Shown here piece by piece: positions 34,014 to 44,536 of a stretch of DNA of 64,000 nucleotides. A program made the position numbers and the translations under genes. Source of the stretch: Sequoia sempervirens (lineage: Eukaryota; Streptophyta; Pinopsida; Cupressales; Cupressaceae); contig VDFB02321300.1 in NCBI GenBank assembly GCA_007258455.2, forward strand, positions 1 to 64,000. Reading direction: 5' to 3'. Every line of letters begins with the position of its first letter. The first letter of the stretch is position 1. The notes beneath the pieces were generated by a model that was not told the origin of the DNA, searched no databases, and worked only from the letters and a program-made list of their open reading frames with translations.

Positions 34014-35535
34014 CACCTGTAGCGGACCTTCAACACTTTCGAAATGGAGGTATCATGTCTGATATACACCTATAGGTGACTTGCAGTACTTTGGAATGGT
34101 CCAAGCCTGAATGAATATCATTCCCAGCTGCTTATTGATATTTACCCAAGGAACTAGTGATTTATGCATGACTAAAAGTTATCACAGAGCTCCTGATTTC
34201 ACACAGGGCGCCCCTAAAATTAATTCATAATTACTTATCTTAGCTCCAGCCAAACCTTTCAGGTCTGTAATCTGCTCCAGCTATAACAAGCGCCACTTAG
34301 GGATGGTTTGCAGCCCATTTTTATGCCATTAAACTGAAACAAGCCAATGTATAGTCATCCAAATCTGTACAGTTCACCATGGGAGGAGCAATTTTTCCTA
34401 TAAAATAATTGATGGATTTTACATCAAATACCTACCAAGAGGGTCACCCAGCTATAGAGAGGACTCAACAATAATACCCATTTCCCAAACTCAACTGAAA
34501 CAACCCAAGTGTCCAAAATGGAAGGGTACAACCTCCTAGAAAGAGGTACAGCCTGGTATTGAGAAGAACTTGATAAACCATCTACTAACACTCCAAAAGA
34601 ACCCCAAATCTTAGCACTCATCCATACAAATAAAGCACTTCTAAAAAACTTCATAAATTTTCATTTCAAAAACCCTAGGAACCAAAAACTCCATGAAATA
34701 CCAAGGTGATTCCTGTGCGAAATCACTCTACCAGCTAGGGAGGATCTTTCACCACCGAAATTAGTGATTTGATGAGAGGGTTTTCGTGCTCGATAAATCC
34801 TTGGAAGAACTTCTCCATTCACTCCAACATCCTATTATGTGTGCAAACTTGAATAATGCAAATGAGAGCCCCACACCTCCTTTTATAGCTTTATCGTTGC
34901 TTTTTGGAAAAAACACTTTTTGTTTTTTTGTGGATTTTTTTGAAATAGCATTTTTGCTTTTTCCGAAAAAGCATTTTTTAAAAATAATTTTATGTCCCCT
35001 TTTCCCCTAGGCATCCAACGTGAGGAAATAACCTTTTCACTTTATAATATTTAACACTAAAGTAATATTAAAATATTACTTTATAAATCTAGTGTAAATA
35101 TTAAAATAATTCCAACCATTTTATAGAAAGCATCGACAAGACATCCAAAACAAAAATTGGTCGCACTAGGAAGCTACTGATGACAAGGGAAGATGTCAGA
35201 TGCCAAAACGAGAACACACTAAAAATAGCAATGTTCTCCAAGAAATGTGGAGAACAATCGAGATGGCCAAAAATGCAACAAAAACCATCACCACCATCCT
35301 GAGAGCCAATAGAACACCAACACACCACTAGACGCTAAGAAAAACCACCACTAAGCTCTCCAAGAACCTTGAAGCCCAAATTAGAAGCCAAAAATAATAT
35401 CTGAAAGTGTCATATGACTCCTCTAAACCTCCTAAGCTCACTAGTAACATCAATTTACCCCTCTAAACATGCTGACACAAACCCAAAAAGTTAGTGCCAA
35501 TTGCAAAGAAAGAGAACCCAAAAAAGGGGCATTGC
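34014..35535 (-). mobile_element. Older LTR-like segment (minus)
   Basis: Read on the minus strand it begins TGCAATGCCCC at 35535, a one-step variant of the TGTAATGCCCC termini seen elsewhere here, and has a good TATA box (TATAAAAGG, 34876-34884). The solo LTR at 32025 is inserted in it. Its far end was not identified, so the call is tentative. No coding sequence. Confidence 0.4.
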
Positions 35536-35723
35536 ATAGATATATAAATGTTGTCAAATGTATACATTACTCATGGAATAGGAAATCCATGGCATCAAAA
35601 GTTCCAAAAAAATATTAAAACAAAAGCTAGAAGTCTATGGCTCAAAGGAGCCTACATCACTCAGCCCTCCTACGTAGGCGTCTAAGACTCAGTGACACCC
35701 ACACCAACATCCAAGGTATTTGC

Positions 35724-36850
35724 TCATGCTCTATCCTCCTCTACCATGGCTACTGCCTCTACCTCTCTATCCACCTGGTCAACCCAATCAAGGTCCTTAT
35801 CGCTAGAGACAGGATCCTCAGCCTCAATTATCCAATCTAATTGTGGATCAACCTCCTCTAACATGATGGGTGATAAGTCAACACCCAATATTTGTCTATG
35901 GAAAAGGCAAAGGTTGTAATGAACATAAACTAGATCATTCAACCTTTGCACTGACAATCTATTGTACTTCTTGGAGTGTATGTGCTCAAACATACTCCAA
36001 TTTTTCTCATGATTTGAAGCACTACATGGTTGGCTCAACACTCGAACTGTAATACTTTGAAGTTTTGGTACTTTAGCATCAAATCTCTCCCACTATGCAT
36101 CTGAGAAGAAAAAAAGAAAACAATCAATCTCATTATCCAACTTCAAGTTTCAATATTTAATATTAATATAAAAAAAAAGGAAAAGTGTTCATTTTTAAAC
36201 TACTATTATGCCCTTAATAAATTTTTCCTTGGTTGCAATGCCGACCGAATAGCCTTGCATATATCTCATGCAAAGAGATCTCCTTGTGCAAGTCTAAAAT
36301 TCTCAATCACAGTGACTATTTGTGCTCCAACACGAGAATCAAACATCCACTTGACTATTGTAGAGCCCACTCAAAGCCTCCTCATTTGCCTTGAAATCAG
36401 AGTGGAATTGGAATATCGTATTGAAAAAATATGCAACTACGTGTAGGAGCTTCTGAAGCTGGAGGTGCCATCATCTATCAATGATCTCCCAATGAGGCGA
36501 CACTTATCATCAACTCCCCCATAAATAGATCTAATGGCCTCTTTGGTCCTATCCATGCCCTCATATATTTAGCCCATTGTGGGTTTCTTGCCATTAGCAA
36601 CTCAAAATAGAACCACTAAAAGCTTTGTAAACTGCAATTATTGTGAAACATTAGCATGAGAGTCAACAAAAATAAGCAAATAAAATAAAAATAAGGATGA
36701 AAATATAATGTAGAATTAGTAACTAACTGCTAATTACATTTTGTCATTTACCTTTACGATCTTCACAGTAGGTACCCAAAAGCCTTTCTCATCAAAAATC
36801 CAATTTGACACATCTTCCCTTGCATTGGTTTTAGGATATGATGAGGAATA
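35724..36850 (-). pseudogene. hAT-family transposase, C-terminal part, decayed
   Basis: Minus-strand remnant of a plant hAT DNA transposase. In order it shows EDVSNWIFDEKGFW (36.8 kb), GKKPTMG and IYEGMDRTKEAIRSIYGGVD (36.5 kb), FKANEEALSGLYN after a frameshift (36.35 kb), then the C-terminal dimerisation domain with RVLSQPCSASNHEKNWSMFE and KKYNRLSVQRLNDLVYVHYN (35.9-36.0 kb). An acidic tail ends at a stop at 35724. Frames are broken by stops and shifts, and the region before 36850 (BED zinc finger, first catalytic residues) is missing or unreadable. Terminal inverted repeats and an 8-bp duplication were not seen. It lies in the kinase intron and is antisense to it. Confidence 0.85.
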
Positions 36851-38790
36851 AATACTGTGTTCATTTGTTCTTTGTGTTACATTTTCTGTTTGCTCTCATT
36901 TCTGGTTCAAAATTTAACAAAAACACTCATCAGCGTCCAAAAGTCCTCCTAAGATTCATCTGAAGTGAAAAAAGGATGATTGTGCTACTCTATGTTCAAA
37001 ATTTGATAACCGTAGTTGAGTAGCAAATGTACTAGAACTTTAGAAAACGTGCAGTAGGAATTTCCCTTTCGACTATAAGTTCCCAACATCCACGCTTAAC
37101 GTTCACTGCCGTGGAACTCTTCTCTAATAGGTTGGCATAAACTAAACACCGATGGGATTACAGAAAGGAACCCATTGGAATAGCAGAAATCATTCATAGG
37201 GAGTTAAGGCGTCATTTAAAAATTAATTTATTATCATTAATAATTTAACATATTGACAACCAAATTGCTATGTCTCTCAACCATGAAACAACTAAAAATT
37301 AAAGCCTATTGTCTGCCAAATTCAAACAATATTGAATAAACTAAGTGCTTAGGCAATTAAGGCTTAAAATGCACAATTTCAACACTGTTCTAGATCTTGT
37401 TGCTAAAGCTGCTCTTCACAAAAAGGTGGTGGTCTATGATCAACAGGATGCCGACCTATTGAAGTTATACAGAGAAAATATATGCTTATCACGAAATTTC
37501 TATCCTGAAATTTGTCCTTATTTATTATCCATCTAGAAATTGCCAAATGATGTAGCTCTTCCACCAAAATTGAACATATCGTATAGTGCATTAATATTTA
37601 AAATGAAATATCTACTTATATGTTCTTCCAACTATGGAAATATTATCACGTCTAGCTCTAACAACTATATTTTACAACCGGGGAATACAGATAGCAAGGT
37701 GTATAGTTGACACATACATCTACTCTAAAAATGACAATATCTCTAGCAATTGTTTATCATTATTGGTTCTACAATATTTTGATATATATTGTACCACAAA
37801 TCTTCATTTCAGATGTTAAACAAACAATTAGCAAAGATTGCGCTCACAAAAAATTCCAATATTGATAGTTCATGCTCCTATCTTAATAGAAGTTTAAATT
37901 TGATGAAGTGGCAAGGGTGAAAGGATTTAACGCCACTTAAGTTACTTTTGTATGTAATCATGAACTAGACTAGTTAAGATTTTAGATTGAAGCAACTATT
38001 CTAAGGCCAATGACATGCGAAACATCCATACCCAAGTTGTTCAAACTGCTGTAACTTTGTACTTGGGAATTAAATCTCTAGCCATTAAAATTGGTCTTTC
38101 CAACACCTACATCGCACCCTTATAATTGTCAACACACGAGGGTTGATAAAGAGGCGAACATTTTCTTTTTGCACAAATAGAGTTATAGGGTAACTAGGTA
38201 TCTAGACCTTCATCCCTCGCTTATTCATCACTTTAGCATAAATCAAGTTATATTGTAAACAGGTCTCAAGATGTTCATTCCTCAATCATCCATTGCCGGT
38301 ATTAGAAAACCTGCAATTGCCATGGCTTAACTAGCCTCAGTTGGAGCACTTCAAACCTTCAAAGATTGTGTTTTGATTATCCATGAAGTCTCCGATAAAT
38401 TATATGGGTTCATAGTAGATGACAGGACTTTTGGACTATTGCAGATCACATAACCAAAAGATTGAAGTTAAAAACAAGAGGAAAATATTTCTCTGTTAAA
38501 ATTTTCATTACAAATTTAAGAAAGAAGAGAGTCCTAGAAAGTATAATTTATTTTCCGTAGTTTAGCAAATAAACATTCTCATGGCATTGTGAATGACATG
38601 TCTACAAATTTACATCATTGTCATGAGTGCTCTTCATTTGTCTTAAACAAATAATATATGAGTCTTATGACAACAATTCTATTTATTATTTTATAGAGAC
38701 TGGTGAAATTTAGGATAAAATATTCGGCAATTTAATATTTATAGCGAGCTGTGTTTAAGATATAATATATTTTGACGTGTTATGGCTCAG
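36851..38790. other. Intron sequence, nothing identified
   Basis: No supported gene, repeat or RNA. Small ORFs around 37345-37819 have no recognisable features. The intron ends at the AG of 38789-38790. Confidence 0.5.
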
Positions 38791-38880
38791 GAACCCCCTC
38801 AACTTGATGCACCTTTGGAAACAACCGAAAAGGACCCTGATGTGGACATTAAATCAGCTGACCTAGAATGGGATCAGTAA
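38791..38880 (+). CDS. Phototropin-like kinase, last exon
   Basis: A 90-nt terminal exon: 29 codons and TAA. It follows an AG acceptor (ATGGCTCAG). It encodes EPPQLDAPL, then EKDPDVD and finally EWDQ before the stop. PPxLDAPL directly after the kinase C-lobe is the start of the phototropin C-terminal tail, and the EKDP that follows recalls the phot2 type. Joined in phase 0 to the exon ending WALIRCM at 16657 it gives a natural continuous C-terminus. The frame is intact, so the gene may well be functional, though only about 76 residues are visible in this window. phot1 versus phot2 cannot be decided from this much. Confidence 0.8.
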   Translation, partial: EPPQLDAPLETTEKDPDVDIKSADLEWDQ

Positions 38881-39860
38881 GAGGTGATTATTGCTTTATC
38901 CTGTAAAGCGCTTTAATTTTTCTTTAACTAATTTAGATTAACATGATTGAGAAAATTCTTTCCGACTTTTAACTTAAATATTGAGCTACTTTTTAACAAG
39001 AGGAATCTACATAATCTAGGGGATTGCAATGAATTTAAGTACCTGCTTTTAAACCAAAGATATTGAAACTAAATATAAGCACAATGATTAATTGAAAATG
39101 CATCACATTCTGATGCCTAGAGCTTACATCTTCTACTTCTGCGTGGACCTTAAATGTTATTTTCATAATTGTTGACTCTTATGGTCATATTTGAACTTAA
39201 AAGTTGAAACCATGTGAGGGTATTGATAAATTCCACTTGATTTCTTGCACAGGAATGTAACTCTGCATAGAATTTTCCCAAGCTACATTTTACATGTTTG
39301 TAGGCTGCCCAAAACAACACCATGTGACCTTATTACTGATTATCCTCCTCCCATGGTGCGTAATAGTTAGATATTATGGTGGAACAGAATCCTCAACGAG
39401 TGATATGCCACTTTGTTTGGAAAAAGCTTCTACTTTTTAGAACAATTACATTGGCAATAATCACTAGGCAAAGGGACTACAAAATGCACAAGCAGCTTTT
39501 AATGATATGAGTACCAAAGACAAGGAGGATGCCAAAACACCAAGCCAGGGACTTGCACCCCAAAGTCTGCTTCTGAATTGGAAAGCTCTTGTTTGCAGTG
39601 GACTGACTACTTAAGGCTAGGAACAGGGCTGCAGCTTGTCCCTCGATTCTTAAGACGTACAAAGGATTTCTTGTAGAGAATCGGCTTGTTCATCTTGATA
39701 TCATGAATGTACTTTGGTGCTTCATATTAGTGATTTCTTGTAATAGGTATGTAACGTTGAGTGGTTGGCATTTGTTGGCAACATAGAAGGCATCACCGTT
39801 GCACTTTAAAATTGTCACTACATTACAATAAATATGTTTGAGCAGTTGTAATATATAGAG
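38881..39860 (+). other. Likely 3' UTR and downstream flank of the kinase gene
   Basis: Follows the TAA at 38880. A poly(A)-signal-like AATAAA lies at 39827-39832, followed by TTGAGCAGTTGTAATATATAG. An acceptor-like TTCTTGCACAG at about 39243-39253 hints that the UTR could be spliced. This is inference from position; no ORF here is supported. Confidence 0.35.
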
Positions 39861-40714
39861 TCTTTTTGGTGTTCACACCCAAGTTTAATGTTCTGTTCTT
39901 TTCAAATTCTCAATTTTTATTAAGTTATACGTATTACCATTTTACAAAAGAAACTTCTACTTTTTGTCAAGTTCCAGAAAAGAAATTGAATTTTCAAATT
40001 TCATAAGAAAATTTATAAAAAAATCATTAAAAGATGACCTGAACAGAGAGCTTTATAAAATAATTTCTTAATCAAAATGTTTAAGCATACCTTTGGAATG
40101 TATATGTGTAATGTTGCCTATGTATACAGATAAACAGAGAGAATAGCTCTGATAAGATAAATAAAGATATCAAAACAAGATGTCACAATCTTTAGGAAAG
40201 AAGACAAAACTTCATTTTCTAGTCAAAGCGAATAAGAGAAACCGAAAATTTTTGGGAAATTTTAGTTTCACAAGAAATTGTGAAAAATGTTGACTGTGAT
40301 TAGAACTTTAATCAATACGTTTGTACTCGTAACACAGATATTAGACTGTTTATTTCTTGTGCTTCAAACCATAGTAACAGAAATCTGGAAAAAAACCCGA
40401 TTAATCCTGATTTTTAAAAAATCTGCAGGCTGGACGATTTTTAACCCAATTTTTTGAAATAATCTTTGACCTTTTGGTCAACGATTATTTCCCATTTTAA
40501 ACTGCAAAATTGCCCCAAAAAAAAAAAACGTTTAAAACCTGAAAAAAATGCGAATAAAATCATACTGATTTTCGCGCGAAAAAAACCCATGAGACCATAG
40601 CTTGTTGTTTACTATAATGCTTTGATAGATTTTTTCCAAGCATCCATAGCTTGTCCAAAAGCACTTGTTTTAGGCTCTTAGCCATAGCAGCAAGGCAGTG
40701 AACTGTTTTGATAA
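39861..40714. other. AT-rich sequence, nothing identified
   Basis: No gene, repeat or RNA supported. Confidence 0.5.
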
Positions 40715-40805
40715 AATGCTTTGGTAGACATGTATGAAAAATGTGGTAGCATAGACAAGGCAGTGAACTGGTTGAAAAATTGCCTCAAAGAAATGTGGTT
40801 GCTAT
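40715..40805 (+). pseudogene. PPR repeat scrap
   Basis: About 27 codons read ALVDMYEKCGSIDKAVNWLK and then NCLKEMW, a clear PPR motif of the same type as the pseudogene at 18.7-20.3 kb. Nothing PPR-like is readable on either side. Its 3' half forms the left arm of the perfect hairpin at 40775-40859. Confidence 0.75.
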
Positions 40806-40859
40806 TGATTGTCACAACATTCCATCAACATGAGACCACATTTCTTTGAGGCAATTTTT
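40775..40859 (+). repeat. 25-bp perfect inverted repeat with 35-nt loop
   Basis: The left arm 40775-40799 (AAAAATTGCCTC...ATGTGGT) is exactly complementary to 40835-40859 (ACCACAT...GGCAATTTTT). The loop is 40800-40834. G-T wobbles can add a pair at each side. The left arm is PPR-derived sequence; the right arm is an inverted copy of it. Confidence 0.9.
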
Positions 40860-41012
40860 TATCCAGACAATGAGTGGATTGCTGGTGATGAATTTCTTGA
40901 GGTTGAGAATTTTGAGATCCTAGTGGAGTCCAACTTTGATACTCATTTGATTGAACGACTTAAGAGAGGCAAAGCCCCAAGAGCTTCATCATCGGGACCT
41001 GCATCCCTCTAG
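40809..41012 (+). CDS. Small ORF, unrecognised
   Basis: A 67-codon ORF with an acidic middle (NEWIAGDEFLEVENFEILVE) and a basic serine-rich end (RLKRGKAPRASSS). It starts in the hairpin loop and crosses its right arm, so its start is accidental; the part from about 40862 could be the tail of an older coding sequence, for example a transposase. No family recognised. Existence as a gene is doubtful. Confidence 0.2.
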   Translation: MSQHSINMRPHFFEAIFYPDNEWIAGDEFLEVENFEILVESNFDTHLIERLKRGKAPRASSSGPASL

Positions 41013-43014
41013 CATAGCTCTATTTATAGTAGCAACTAGCAAGAGTCATTGGCTACTTTTGATTTTTTGAAACTTTGTACTCAGTTTATAGGTTGACTTT
41101 GTACAAACTATATTGTAATTGAAATTTTGTCATCTATTAGTTATGCATTGTGAACTAATGCTTTGAAAGATGTGGAATGCAATGTAATCAGTGATATGAA
41201 TATAAACAACAAAATCTATTTTCTATGATTCATTAGTTAAACTCCCTATTTTATTTGCTCTCTATAACTCTATTGCTATGGACATGCCTTTCAATTAAAA
41301 AAAAACAGATTTTGTCTATTATTCTACAATTTTTTACATTTTTTTAAAAATTCAATTTTTCAAAAAATCTTAACTTTTGGTTTGCCCATTTTTCCCCAAA
41401 AGAGTTTTGTTGCTATGCAGTTCAAACTAATTTAAATCTGGCAGTTAGGGAAGGTTTCCCAAAAAGTGGACCTTAAACGTAATTGCTCCCATTGTAAAAA
41501 TTGCAATTTGAAGTGAAAGGGGTTAAAGATATAATCTTATTGAGCTTGCAATAATGTCAAGTATATCATGAGCCAAAGACTGAACACATTCACAAAGACA
41601 GACTTGAGTTTGATTAAATGAAGCATAATGAAGAAAATCCCTCACATGACATTAATTTAGTATAGAGTAGTGTGGAAAGAATGTCCAGGACAGAACTCAG
41701 TAGAGATGGAAGTAGACCCAATGTGGTCCAAACAGAAAGTAAACCTAGTTGCTTTATATGCTGACTAATGAGTAAATTAGCACTCTACAAGATATAGTTG
41801 ACAGTTTAAATCATTGTAGAAAAAAAAAATCTCAAAGAACTCAGCAAATCATATGATAAAGATTTTTTCAAAAAAATTGGGATTTAATCGAGAATTCAAA
41901 AATACACAAAAAGAAAAAAAGAAAAAACAGCTGTTTTTTCAACTTAATGTAATTGCATAGAGATAGAGAAAGCCAAGGGAAAAGAGAGTTTACACCATAT
42001 ATTTAGTTCTTTCATAAATTTTTAGACCACTAATTACATTGCACAATGCACAGTACATTACTACATAGTAACATACTACAAGTACATAATTCAACTTTAA
42101 AATTTGAACCTAAAAATATATTACAATTTTATCTACAAAGTATAAAATCACAAAAGATTGAGTGAGCCAATGACCCTTGTTGCTACAAAGTATGCTACAC
42201 AAGAGCGTTATAGGTCTTAAAGATGAAGCTCTTAGGATAGAGCCTCTCCGCATTCAATCAATTTCCTCATAATCATACTCGGCTTGCCCCAAGATAAAGT
42301 TACTTCTCATCAAAAAGTGGTTTCTCATTAGTTGCAATCAATTTGAAATTTGGATCAATCCCATCAAGGTTTATTGGCTAATCTTCTTCAATACTACTTG
42401 AAATTATCAAATTGAATGTATACATTAGTGAGGTTGACAAAATAAGTTCTAAAAAATAGAAATTAACTATGGAAAATGAATTGAAACAATAGTTAGAATT
42501 TAGAAGTATTTATCAATTGCAACTTATCTAACCTCGAGCTTTTTTTTAGCTTAATGTAGAGGTTGTGGTGAAAAATCACCAAACCATTCATTTGTTGTGT
42601 CACATCCCAGAAAACACCTATTTTACTTGTTGTGGATCAATGCATTGATCAATTCATCGATGGCAAGGTGTTAGATGATCAATGCAAAAAATTTATAGTT
42701 TGATTGGTGAATATTCCTCTACCTGCATCAAGTTTAAAGTCAAATGGTACTAAGTCAAATGGTACTGACCAACATCATGGCTCAATGCTAAAATGAGGGT
42801 GTATCAAATATTGTCTTCTAGTATGTTATAGCTTTCCAATTTAGTCATTAATTTTAGTTGATATCTCCCCAATAATTGTCTTGGATACATTATTCATGAT
42901 ACATACTAATTATGCTTTAGTATGGAGTCTTAGATAATTAATTAATATCTAACATCAATTTTAACATTCTTATTATGAAAAAAAAACTTAATAACTAGAT
43001 ATTGTCAATTTATT
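41013..43014. other. AT-rich sequence, nothing identified
   Basis: No gene supported. CTATTTATAG, related to the boxes in the leader blocks, occurs once near 41020. It ends at the target duplication of the LINE-like insertion. Confidence 0.5.
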
Positions 43015-43028
43015 AACTATATATATGA

Positions 43029-44522
43029 GGGCACATGTCCTCCATGAAGGGCTTATCTTACTTATTATGGAGCACATCAAGGCTCTTATTTTGGTTCCGA
43101 CCATTAAGGGCAAGGAAAAAGCTGTTAGTGATCTATCTGGGCCATCGGGTTCGAAGTCCCCTTCGGAGGAGGAGGAGGAATGGAAGGAGAATGAGGAGGA
43201 TGCTTCTCCTGCGGCAGTGGCTACATCTTCGAAGAAGAGGAAGGTGGTTGGTGCTAAGTGTAACAGGTTGCCTAAGCGGCTAGCCCTTTCTAAGAGTGAG
43301 GACACGGAGGTGGGATCGGGTGATTCTTCTCCCAAGTCTACGGAGGTGATTGTTGGTAAATTTCTTGTTGGTGGTGGTTCAAAGGTGGGGACACAGGGTA
43401 ATGCTGAGGGTTTGGTTGATAAACCGAGGAGGCTGTCTAAAAGAATTGCCAATTTAAAGAACAAGGCTTTTGAGGTTCTAACCAAGGACCCTATTGTGGC
43501 TGGTGAGGAAAAGGATGCTGGTGAATAGATGGTGGCCATTAAGGATTCTCCCATGCAGGACCTTCCCAAGGAGGAACAGGATGAGGAAATTTGGGGTTTA
43601 GCTAAGGAGTATGTGGAGAAGAGTAAAGCCAAACAGGAGCCTTTGAAGGTAAATCCTCTTTCTGAGGACTTTTCTTACCTTGACGATGATGCTACTTCCA
43701 TGTTTGATTTATTGAATATGGCTAGGGCTGGGGCCACTGGTAGCTTTAAATCGGCTAAATGGACTCTTTAGGAGTTCAACAAAATCAATATTAAAATTAG
43801 AGGCTTAAAGGAGAATATGAAGAATGTTTTGAAAGGTTCTATGCCAGACATTCTTATAGATAGAATGGTGGACCTTGAAGGTTCTTATCATGAATTTAAG
43901 TCTTTGTGTGATGAAAGATTGGCAGCTCTAGAAGTCAAGGTTTTAGGCATAAATATGGACATCAAGAAGTTAAGCAGGCATGCCATATCTCGATCAAGAA
44001 CAGTGTAGACTCCCTGGAAGTCCTTTGCAGGAAAATTAGCGAGCTCAGGGAGGATCAGGTTTACTTCTCTGAGCTTATGGAGAAAGAGCATGTGGCCAAG
44101 GGCAAGGGAAAAAAAGTTGCTAAGGATGATGACAAAGGTCCTGTTGGCAAAGAGTCGACTGATTGGAAGAAAACTTTTGATGCTAAGAAGAAAGAGTTGT
44201 TGAACATGGTCGAGAGGCACAGGAACCAGTAGATTGAGGTCGCCAACACTCTGGGTGGCTTGAATTAGTGTCTAGTCTTTTCTTTCTTGCTTTCTATTTC
44301 CTACTAGGGGTTGGTTTCTTTTGGGTTGTTTTGTTGTTGCATAGCTACTGGGTGTTGATGGTGGTCTTTTGTCTTACTTTTAGTTAAGCACCCACTTGTT
44401 AGTGTTTTTTGGCTATAGGGTTGTTGTTGGTGGTCTTTTGAATATTTTTCTTAGCAGCGTTTTGTATCCTCGGTTGTAAAGGGTTTTGGGTCCCTTCAAA
44501 ACCTATTTTTCCCTTTAATCAA
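43029..44522 (+). mobile_element. LINE-like insertion with 14-bp TSD, no RT
   Basis: A 1,494-bp insertion flanked by a perfect 14-bp duplication, AACTATATATATGA (43015-43028 and 44523-44536), which is the target-primed reverse transcription signature. The 3' end has AGGGTTTTGGGTCCCTTCAA then AACC, a short hairpin (GGTTTTG/CAAAACC), and ends TTTAATCAA. Such 3' hairpins are typical of LINEs and their SINE partners. The interior codes for an acidic, lysine-rich, probably coiled-coil protein in pieces (next entry), but no endonuclease or reverse transcriptase. The 5' end is probably truncated. Confidence 0.75.
43058..44231 (+). pseudogene. ORF of the LINE-like insertion (coiled coil, acidic)
   Basis: A coding remnant broken by stops at 43526-43528 and 43769-43771 and a frameshift near 43980-44008. 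In order: a serine/glutamate-rich acidic segment with a KKRK basic patch, then ATSMFDLLNMARAGATG, then a helical heptad-like region (IKIRGLKENMKNVLKGSMPD, LEGSYHEFKSLCDERLAALE), then KGKGKKVAKDDDK and KKELLNMVERHRNQ before a final stop at about 44230. This could be an ORF1-like RNA-binding chaperone, but no zinc knuckle or RRM is visible, so the assignment is by context only. A retroposed host mRNA is the alternative. The minus-strand ORF 42988-43632 is its shadow. Confidence 0.5.
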
Positions 44523-44536
44523 AACTATATATATGA

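Larger units (their letters stand above)
16658..38790 (+). other. 22.1-kb intron of the phototropin-like gene
   Basis: Intron of 22,133 bp from GTATTTTACT at 16658 to ATGGCTCAG at 38790. Both flanking exons are phase 0 on the same strand and together give the expected kinase C-terminus (..WALIRCM / EPPQLDAPL..). It contains a PPR/CRK pseudogene chimera (antisense), a relative of the 10.77-kb foldback element, repeat-rich retroelement leaders, a solo LTR and a decayed hAT transposase (antisense). The branch point was not identified; the tract before the acceptor is T-rich but not a strong polypyrimidine run. Confidence 0.75.

Noticed and set aside
42988..43632. 214-codon minus-strand serine-rich ORF
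   Set aside because: Antisense of the acidic Glu/Ser-rich ORF in the LINE-like insertion; GAG/GAA codons read backwards give serine and leucine.
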